5,339 bases of DNA from JASFUX01 sp050050115 (GTDB lineage: Bacteria > Pseudomonadota > Alphaproteobacteria > Caulobacterales > Maricaulaceae). The stretch covers positions 1 to 5,339 of the forward strand of contig JASFUX010000240.1 of NCBI GenBank assembly GCA_050050115.1, written 5' to 3'. Below are positions 1 through 4,051 of this stretch, in pieces. The notes below the pieces were generated by a model. The model saw only the letters and a list, made by a program, of their open reading frames with translations. It was not told where the DNA came from and did not search any database. How positions within the stretch are numbered: position 1 is the stretch's first letter; each line of letters begins with the position of its first letter. A program made the position numbers and the translations under genes.

Positions 1-874
1 CGGCGACTTCACCGGCGACAGCCTCGGCCTCGCCCGCGAAGCCGCGCGCACGGACGCGCAGACGATCGTCCAGGCTGGCGTGCACTTCATGGCGGAGACC
101 GCGAAAATCCTTTCGCCGGAAAAGACCGTTCTCATCCCGTCCCTGAAGGCTGGCTGCTCGCTCGCCGCTTCGATTACGGGCGCGGACGTCCGACTGATCA
201 AGGAGCGCTTCCCCGGCCTGCCGATCGTCACCTACGTGAACACGACGGCCGACGTGAAAGCCGAGAGCGACATCACCTGCACCTCTTCGAACGCCGTCCA
301 AGTGGTCGAAGCGATCGCCGCGGAGTTCGGCGTCGACCGCGTGGTGATGATCCCTGATGAATTCCTCGCCAAAAACGTCGCCCGCCAGACCGACATCAAG
401 ATCATCTCCTGGCATGGCCGCTGCGAAGTGCATGAGCGCTTCACCGCAGAAGACATCCGCGAGCTGCGCGAGGCCAACCCCGGCGTCGTCGTCCTCGCCC
501 ACCCCGAATGCCCGCCCGACGTGCTCGAAGAAGCCGACTACGCCGGCTCGACCGCGGCGATGGCGAGCTGGGTCGGCCGCGAGAAGCCAGCCAAGGTAGT
601 GCTCGTCACCGAGTGTTCGATGTCGGACAACGTCGCGGCGGAGAACCCCGACGTCGACTTCATCCGGCCGTGCAACCTCTGCCCGCACATGAAGCGGATC
701 ACGCTGGAAAACATCTACGACGCCCTCAAGACCGGCCAACACGAAGTGACGGTGGATCCCGCGATCGCGACCCGCGCCCGCGCGGCGATCGAGCGGATGC
801 TCGCCCTGCCGTCGCCCGCGAAACCCGCCGGATTCGACACTCACGCCGCCCACGTCGACGTCGAGGTGATCTAG
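1..874 (+). CDS. nadA: quinolinate synthase NadA, 5'-truncated by window edge
   Basis: Quinolinate synthase condenses iminoaspartate (from NadB) with dihydroxyacetone phosphate to give quinolinate in de novo NAD synthesis. It is a cytosolic enzyme that carries an oxygen-sensitive [4Fe-4S] cluster. The reading frame is open from base 2 (GDFTGDSLGLAREAARTDA), so the start lies upstream; the GTG at 80 is internal, not the start. About 290 residues are present of a family length near 330-370. The three cluster-ligand cysteines expected for NadA are visible: AGCSLA (codon 155-157), HPECPP (509-511) and the second Cys of CNLCPHMK (680-682). Other hallmarks are VHFMAETAKIL, TYVNTTADVKAESD, SWHGRCEVHERF, ADYAGSTAAM and KRITLENIYDAL. 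The last roughly 25 residues after the conserved core are a variable tail. The gene is followed by a 130-bp gap, so it may end its own transcript or read into the downstream genes. Identification is very secure. Confidence 0.97.
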   Translation, partial: GDFTGDSLGLAREAARTDAQTIVQAGVHFMAETAKILSPEKTVLIPSLKAGCSLAASITGADVRLIKERFPGLPIVTYVNTTADVKAESDITCTSSNAVQVVEAIAAEFGVDRVVMIPDEFLAKNVARQTDIKIISWHGRCEVHERFTAEDIRELREANPGVVVLAHPECPPDVLEEADYAGSTAAMASWVGREKPAKVVLVTECSMSDNVAAENPDVDFIRPCNLCPHMKRITLENIYDALKTGQHEVTVDPAIATRARAAIERMLALPSPAKPAGFDTHAAHVDVEVI

Positions 875-877
875 GCC

Positions 878-892
878 GCGCGCCAGCCGCGC
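878..892 (+). other. short GC hairpin just after nadA stop
   Basis: A perfect 5-bp inverted repeat, GCGCG-CCAGC-CGCGC, begins four bases after the nadA stop codon. It could act as a weak terminator or as an mRNA 3'-end stabiliser. Only two T residues follow, so it is not a convincing intrinsic terminator, and in DNA this GC-rich such a short stem can arise by chance. Confidence 0.2.
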
Positions 893-915
893 TTGAACAT
901 TGACGCGCATGTGCT

Positions 916-929
916 TTGACCCGCATCAA
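916..929 (+). promoter_or_regulatory. FNR/FixK-type binding site (TTGAC-N4-ATCAA)
   Basis: The sequence TTGACCCGCATCAA matches every fixed position of the alphaproteobacterial FNR/FnrL/FixK consensus TTGAY-N4-RTCAA. It is palindromic in its outer half-sites and lies in the only sizeable intergenic gap, 75 bp before the first gene of the paralog array. The flanking bases are relatively AT-rich for this window. FNR and FixK proteins of the CRP family activate or repress genes under low oxygen. If the site works as a class II activator site (centre near -41.5), transcription would begin near base 964, giving a leader of about 40 nt. I could not find a good -10 hexamer there, so the transcription start is unassigned. 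That it controls P1-P6 and nadB is inference. Confidence 0.6.
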
Positions 930-938
930 GTTTGAACC

Positions 939-955
939 GGCGGCGCGAGGCCGCC
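939..955 (+). other. GC hairpin in leader region upstream of P1
   Basis: A perfect 6-bp stem, GGCGGC-GCGAG-GCCGCC, sits ten bases downstream of the FNR/FixK-type box. It has no T-tract, so it is not an intrinsic terminator. It could be a chance GC palindrome or a structured element around the promoter. No function can be assigned. Confidence 0.2.
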
Positions 956-995
956 CATCGACCCGTCGCCGCCCTCGCCGCGACCGGTCCAACTC

Positions 996-999
996 GGAG
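996..999 (+). promoter_or_regulatory. ribosome binding site of P1
   Basis: GGAG lies five bases before the ATG at 1005. It is the clearest Shine-Dalgarno sequence in the window and supports that start. Most of the downstream paralogs lack one this good, which fits translational coupling from the first gene. Confidence 0.6.
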
Positions 1000-1004
1000 C
1001 CGAT

Positions 1005-1505
1005 ATGGCTAGAACCCGCAGCGTGCTGGCCGTCCTCGCGACGCTGCTGGTCGCCGGCTCCGGCTTGTCCTCGAGCGCGTCCGGCCAGGCCGTCGGCGCG
1101 GGCGTGGATGCGGACATCACCGGCGACTGGACGCTGCAGACCAAGGCCTTCTTCGACCTCTGCCGGATCACCGGCGAGATGACCTTGCGCCCGACCGAGG
1201 AGCCGGACGTCTACGAGGGCGAGCTCTACGCCCACCAGCGCTGCGGCAACGGCTACGTCGGCTATGTCGAGTGGCGCGCCGACCAGCTGGTGCGCGCCGT
1301 GCGCGAGGGCGACTGGCTGTCGATCACGAGCACGCTCGTACGTGTTGAGCCGCCCTCGACCACCTATGCGCCGGACGACTTCGAGCTTCAGATCGTCGAC
1401 AGCACGCTGATGATGGGCGAGCTGCGCTCTTACCTTTCAGACTCCGACATGCCGATCGGCGTCGTCGAAGCCGCGTTCCAGCGCGGCGACGCACCGGTGT
1501 CGTGA
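1005..1505 (+). CDS. P1: exported two-cysteine paralog, unknown function
   Basis: This 166-residue protein belongs to a family I do not recognise. The N-terminus (MARTRSVLAVLATLLVAGSG) is a signal peptide, with probable cleavage near SASG/Q at residues 24-28, so it is exported. The mature part opens with DADITGDWTLQTK (residues 35-47). It carries Cys53 (LCRITGEMTL) and Cys80 (AHQRC), then VRAVREGD, TSTLVRVEP, YAPDDFELQIVD and LMMGELRS, and ends QRGDAPVS. The alternating hydrophobic pattern and the GxW motif suggest a small beta-barrel or beta-sandwich, and the Cys pair suggests a disulfide formed in the periplasm; both are inferences. It has a slightly longer segment (SDSDMPIGVVEA) before the final block than its sisters. 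It is the first gene of the array, with a good GGAG ribosome site and the FNR/FixK-type box upstream. It resembles P3 and P4 most (WTLQTK, HQRC). The start is well supported; the function is unknown. Confidence 0.85.
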   Translation: MARTRSVLAVLATLLVAGSGLSSSASGQAVGAGVDADITGDWTLQTKAFFDLCRITGEMTLRPTEEPDVYEGELYAHQRCGNGYVGYVEWRADQLVRAVREGDWLSITSTLVRVEPPSTTYAPDDFELQIVDSTLMMGELRSYLSDSDMPIGVVEAAFQRGDAPVS

Positions 1506-1509
1506 GCCC

Positions 1510-1956
1510 ATGCGCAAGCTGTATCAACTCATAGCCTTCAGCTTACTGACCGTAGGCTGCGCAACCGGAAGCGAAGACACGGCCGGACACACCGCCGACA
1601 TCGCCGGCGTCTGGGTCTTTCAAAGCGAACCCTACAACCTCAACTGCATCATGGCGGGACAACTTCAGCTCGCGCCGACGGGCGCGCCTGATGATTTTGA
1701 AGGGGTGCTGCTTACCGTGGAGCGCTGCCCCGCCGGAAGCGTCAACGCCAGAGAGCTGGCCACCGAGCAAGAGGTTCGCGCTCAACGTTCTGGAAACCGC
1801 CTAAGGATCGACAGCACCATCGTTCAGGTCTCTCCCGCCAACACGGTGTACTTTGAGGACAATTTCAGACTTCGGATTATCGACGGATCTCTAATGCAGG
1901 GATACCAGCTCGGCCCGACTGGTTTCGGCGTTGAGTTCTGGCGTCCGGAGGAATGA
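1510..1956 (+). CDS. P2: divergent paralog, probable lipoprotein
   Basis: This 148-residue protein is the outlier of the array. Its N-terminus (MRKLYQLIAFSLLTVGC) is a short lipoprotein signal ending in the lipobox-like LTVG-Cys17, so the mature protein would be lipid-anchored. The residue after the Cys is Ala, not Asp, which favours the outer membrane if a Lol system is used. The shared core is still clear: ADIAGVW (29-35), Cys46 (NCIMAGQL), PTGAP, Cys73 (VERC, again 27 residues on), DSTIVQVSP, YFEDNFRLRIIDGSLMQG. The ending VEFWRPEE replaces the RGDAPIA tail found in the others. Codons such as ATA, TTA, CTA and AGG appear here and are scarce in the neighbours, giving visibly lower GC. That suggests older divergence, relaxed selection or acquisition from elsewhere. 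It starts 4 nt after the P1 stop without a Shine-Dalgarno and overlaps the P3 start by 4 bp. PTGAP and DIAGVW are shared with P3. Function unknown. Confidence 0.8.
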   Translation: MRKLYQLIAFSLLTVGCATGSEDTAGHTADIAGVWVFQSEPYNLNCIMAGQLQLAPTGAPDDFEGVLLTVERCPAGSVNARELATEQEVRAQRSGNRLRIDSTIVQVSPANTVYFEDNFRLRIIDGSLMQGYQLGPTGFGVEFWRPEE

Positions 1957-2459
1957 GATTCGCCATGCCCGCTAGAGCCGCCAAATTCACCGGCCAACAC
2001 TCTTCGACCAAGATTGGGAGCATGCTGCTGGCCCTCGGTTTGGCCGCTTTTTGCGGGGACGATGCGCGAGGGCAAGACTTGGCTCCGAACGTCGATATCG
2101 CCGGCGTCTGGACGCTGCAGACCAAAGTCTTCCAGGGCGTCTGCCGGATGACCGGCGCGCTCACGCTCGATCCGACCGGCGCGCCGAACGAGTACGTCGG
2201 CCGCCTTGAGGCGCATCAGCGTTGCGTGCTCGACGACTGGCGCGAGGACACTCTGGCCGTGCAGTCCGTGCGCGCGGTCCGCGACGGCGACCACTTGAGC
2301 ATCGTCTCGACGATCGAAAGCGTGACGCCCGGGACCGGCCCTTACGCGCCCGACAACTTCGAGCTGACCATCGTCGACGGCGCGCTGATGAGCGGCGAGC
2401 TGCACGGCTTCAACATCATCCCTGCGCGGTTCGAGCGCGGGGAGGCGCCGATCGCCTAG
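1953..2459 (+). CDS. P3: exported two-cysteine paralog, uncertain start
   Basis: The protein is 168 residues from the ATG at 1953, which overlaps the P2 stop as ATGA. Other in-frame starts are ATG 1965 and ATG 2022 (145 residues). Starting at 2022 would leave the hydrophobic run LLALGLAAF without any basic n-region, so an upstream start giving Lys/Arg before it is favoured. GGAGG at 1947-1951 is very close to 1953 and 13 bases from 1965. Cleavage is probably near ARG/Q (residues 38-41, 1953 numbering). The core follows: VDIAGVWTLQTK, Cys64 (VCRMTGALTL), PTGAP, EYVGRL, Cys91 (AHQRC), VRAVRDGDHLSIVSTI, YAPDNFELTIVDGALMSGEL, ending FERGEAPIA. The first roughly 130 bp look less GC-rich, like P2, whereas the core matches P1 and P4. 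This could mean a spliced or recombined 5' end. The Cys at residue 34 follows Phe and does not form a lipobox. Function unknown. Confidence 0.8.
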   Translation: MRFAMPARAAKFTGQHSSTKIGSMLLALGLAAFCGDDARGQDLAPNVDIAGVWTLQTKVFQGVCRMTGALTLDPTGAPNEYVGRLEAHQRCVLDDWREDTLAVQSVRAVRDGDHLSIVSTIESVTPGTGPYAPDNFELTIVDGALMSGELHGFNIIPARFERGEAPIA

Positions 2460-2467
2460 CCGCCGCC

Positions 2468-2989
2468 ATGATTGGAACCAAGACTGCAAGCATGAAAACC
2501 CCGTTTCGCCTCCCCGCCCGCGCCGCCGCCGCAGCCCTCGCCGCCCTCATCGCGGCGCCGCAGGCTCTTGCGCAAACCTCCCTCGGCGAGCCCGGCGAAA
2601 GCGGTTTGGGCGCAAGCGCCGACATCACCGGCGCCTGGACCTTCGAGACGAAGATCTTCGATCAGATCTGCAAGATGACCGGCGACCTCGTCCTCGAGCC
2701 CGGCGAAAACCCCGGCGAATATGTCGGCGACCTGACCGCGCATCAGCGCTGCGGCCTGCCCGATATCGGCTATGAGGACTGGCGCGCCGTGCAGACCGTC
2801 CAAGCCGTGCGCGACGGCGACCGGCTGACCATCACCAGCACCATCATCAGCGTGACGCCGCAGACGGAACTTTACTTCCCCGACGACTTCGATCTCGAGA
2901 TCGTCGACGGCGCGCTGATGCCGGGCCAGCTCCGCTCGATCACCGTCGTGCCCGCGGTGTTCTACCGCGGCGACGCGCCGATCGCCTGA
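2468..2989 (+). CDS. P4: exported two-cysteine paralog, unknown function
   Basis: The protein is 173 residues from ATG 2468 (8 nt after the P3 stop) or 165 from ATG 2492. The second start gives a textbook signal peptide, MKTPFRLPARAAAAALAALI, cleaved at ALA/Q. The first adds eight residues (MIGTKTAS), and I chose it only because a similar stretch precedes the matching Met in P3. Neither has a clear Shine-Dalgarno. The frame is open further upstream through P3, but that part is a shadow of the P3 coding sequence. Core: ADITGAWTFETK, Cys68 (ICKMTGDLVL), EYVGDL, Cys95 (AHQRC; 2468 numbering), DWRAVQTVQAVRDGDRLTITSTI, YFPDDFDLEIVDGALMPGQL, ending FYRGDAPIA. It is intermediate between the P1/P3 type (HQRC, DWRA) and the P5/P6 type (FETK, CKMTG, PDDF, RGDAPIA). 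That makes it useful for working out the order of duplications. Function unknown. Confidence 0.82.
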   Translation: MIGTKTASMKTPFRLPARAAAAALAALIAAPQALAQTSLGEPGESGLGASADITGAWTFETKIFDQICKMTGDLVLEPGENPGEYVGDLTAHQRCGLPDIGYEDWRAVQTVQAVRDGDRLTITSTIISVTPQTELYFPDDFDLEIVDGALMPGQLRSITVVPAVFYRGDAPIA

Positions 2990-3010
2990 GCTCAAGGATC
3001 AGAGCCGCGC

Positions 3011-3505
3011 ATGAACGCCGCCCGCAATCGCCTCGCCCTCGCCGCCCTGGCCCTCTCCTGCGCAGCGGCCGCGCCGGCGCTCGCCCAATCGAACGCGCAA
3101 TCGATCGGGGCGGAGGCGGACATCTCGGGCTACTGGGAGTTCGAGACCAAGCGCTACGACTACGGATGCAAGATGACCGGCGAGATGACCATCGCGCCGG
3201 CGGAGACCGAAGGCGAATACGTCGGCGAGCTGATCGCACGGGAGAAGTGCGACGGGATCACGCTTGAAACCGGCGAGATCTTCGGGCCGGTCGAATACTA
3301 CGCCGAGCAGACCGTCGTCGCGACCCGCGACGGCGAGGCGCTGACCATCGTCAGCACGCTCGTGCGCATCGATCCGCCGTCCACCAGCTACTGGCCGGAC
3401 GACTTCGTGCTCGAGATCATCGACGGCGCGCTGATGATGGGCGAGCTGCGCTCGGCCGACATCGCGCCCGTCGCCTTCTTCCGCGGCGACGCGCCGATCG
3501 CCTGA
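3011..3505 (+). CDS. P5: exported two-cysteine paralog, close twin of P6
   Basis: This 164-residue protein has a clear signal peptide, MNAARNRLALAALALSC followed by AAAAPALA/Q, with predicted cleavage after residue 25. The mature protein reads QSIGAEADISGYWEFETK (residues 30-47), Cys53 (GCKMTGEMTI), EYVGELIAREK-Cys80, EYYAEQTVVATRDG, STLVRIDPP, YWPDDFVLEIIDGALMMGELRS and FFRGDAPIA. Compared with P1, P3 and P4, the second Cys sits in AREKC instead of AHQRC, and an acidic insert (about residues 81-93, ITLETGEIFGP) precedes the EYYAEQ block. The mature protein is rich in Asp and Glu, suggesting a net negative charge. The gap from P4 is 21 nt; AAGGA (2994-2998) and AGAG (3001-3004) are possible ribosome sites. 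By hand count 95 of 136 ungapped residues match P6. Function unknown. Confidence 0.87.
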   Translation: MNAARNRLALAALALSCAAAAPALAQSNAQSIGAEADISGYWEFETKRYDYGCKMTGEMTIAPAETEGEYVGELIAREKCDGITLETGEIFGPVEYYAEQTVVATRDGEALTIVSTLVRIDPPSTSYWPDDFVLEIIDGALMMGELRSADIAPVAFFRGDAPIA

Positions 3506-3525
3506 ACCACCAGAACGAGAACCGC

Positions 3526-4047
3526 ATGACCTCAGCCCGCCGCCCTCGCCCCGCGACCGCCGCCACGCTCGCCGCCGTCCTTGCCGCAGCCTGCGCGACG
3601 GGCTTCGGCTACGCAGCCTCCGCACAGTTCACTCACGCGCAATCGATCGGAGCGGAGGCGGACATCACGGGCGACTGGGAGTTCGAGACCAAGATCTACG
3701 TCGGCGGCTGCAAGATGACCGGCGAGATGACCATCGAGCGCAGCGAAACCGAGGGCCAATACGTCGGCCAGCTGATCGCACGGGAGAAGTGCTCCGGCTT
3801 CGTCGATGAGAACGGCGAGCCGCTAGGCGATATCGAGTACTACGCCGAGCAAAGCGTCGTAGCGACGCGAGACGGCGACCAGATCTACATCGACGCCACG
3901 CTCGAGCTGGTTCTGCCGTCACCTGACAATTACTGGCCGGACGATTTCGAGCTCGAAATCGTCGACAGCGCGCTGATGATGGGCGCGCTCAGGTCCTACA
4001 ATGACGCGCCGGTCGCCTTCTTCCGCGGCGACGCGCCGATCGCCTGA
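3526..4047 (+). CDS. P6: exported two-cysteine paralog, close twin of P5
   Basis: This 173-residue protein is the last of the array. The N-terminus is Arg-rich (MTSARRPRPATAATLAAVLAAACATGFGYAASAQ), with likely cleavage at ASA/Q (residue 33/34). An earlier AAAC-ATG (Cys23) is a possible but weaker lipobox and resembles the GC-ATG of P2, so lipidation cannot be excluded. The mature part runs QSIGAEADITGDWEFETK, Cys62 (GCKMTGEMTI), QYVGQLIAREK-Cys89, a NGEPLGD insert, EYYAEQSVVATRDGD, YWPDDFELEIVDSALMMG and FFRGDAPIA. It is almost colinear with P5, and exact nucleotide matches of 28, 23 and 20 nt show a fairly recent duplication. One local difference is IYIDATLELVLPSPDN where P5 has LTIVSTLVRIDPPSTS. 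It lies 20 nt after P5 and 4 nt before nadB, so nadB translation may depend on it. Function unknown. Confidence 0.87.
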   Translation: MTSARRPRPATAATLAAVLAAACATGFGYAASAQFTHAQSIGAEADITGDWEFETKIYVGGCKMTGEMTIERSETEGQYVGQLIAREKCSGFVDENGEPLGDIEYYAEQSVVATRDGDQIYIDATLELVLPSPDNYWPDDFELEIVDSALMMGALRSYNDAPVAFFRGDAPIA

Positions 4048-4051
4048 GACC

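Larger units (their letters stand above)
1005..4047 (+). repeat. array of six tandem paralogous genes (P1-P6)
   Basis: Six head-to-tail genes of 450-525 bp encode homologous exported proteins. All six share DI-x-G-x-W, a Cys pair exactly 27 residues apart, and a C-terminal block with Y-x-x-D-[DN]-F, L-x-I-[IV]-D and L-M-x-G. Nucleotide identity is patchy but includes long exact stretches. P1 and P3 share 17 nt (1128-1144 and 2109-2125). P5 and P6 share 28 nt (3167-3194 and 3709-3736). P4, P5 and P6 share an identical last 25 nt (2965-2989, 3481-3505, 4023-4047). No transposase, terminal inverted repeat or target duplication is visible, so unequal recombination between gene copies is the likelier origin. 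Confidence 0.9.

Noticed and set aside
878..892. Intrinsic terminator after nadA
   Set aside because: The stem is only 5 bp and is followed by TT, not a T-tract. It is kept as a low-confidence hairpin, not as a terminator.
508..903. Arg-rich open frame on the + strand overlapping the 3' half of nadA
   Set aside because: It is out of frame with the clear NadA sequence and has a low-complexity Arg/Pro composition without motifs; a shadow.
900..905. TTGACG as a sigma-70 -35 box
   Set aside because: No acceptable -10 hexamer is found 16-18 bases downstream (GCATCA region), and the site next to it is better explained as a FNR/FixK palindrome.
726..1235. - strand open frame spanning the nadA end, the gap and the P1 start
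   Set aside because: It crosses two confidently coded + strand genes, has shadow-like composition, and no ribosome site or motif supports it.
2222..2467. 5' extension of P4 through most of P3 in another frame
   Set aside because: The extension lies over P3 coding sequence and is Arg-rich. The signal peptide and homology of P4 begin only at the Met codons at 2468 or 2492.
3526..3560. Twin-arginine export signal in P6 (ARRPRPAT)
   Set aside because: The double Arg lacks the S/T-RR-x-F-L-K context. An ordinary Sec signal with an Arg-rich n-region is simpler.
1824..3625. Three - strand open frames (1824-2489, 2456-2995, 2999-3625) that resemble each other, each with an HQRAVDD-like segment
   Set aside because: Their similarity only mirrors the + strand paralogs (the segment is the reverse reading of the IVDGALM region). 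They have no signal peptides or sensible starts and are not a second gene family.
1005..4047. Mobile element or integron-like cassette array as the cause of the insertion
   Set aside because: No transposase, integrase, terminal inverted repeats, attC-like palindromes between genes or target duplications are visible. The genes are homologous tandem copies, not unrelated cassettes.
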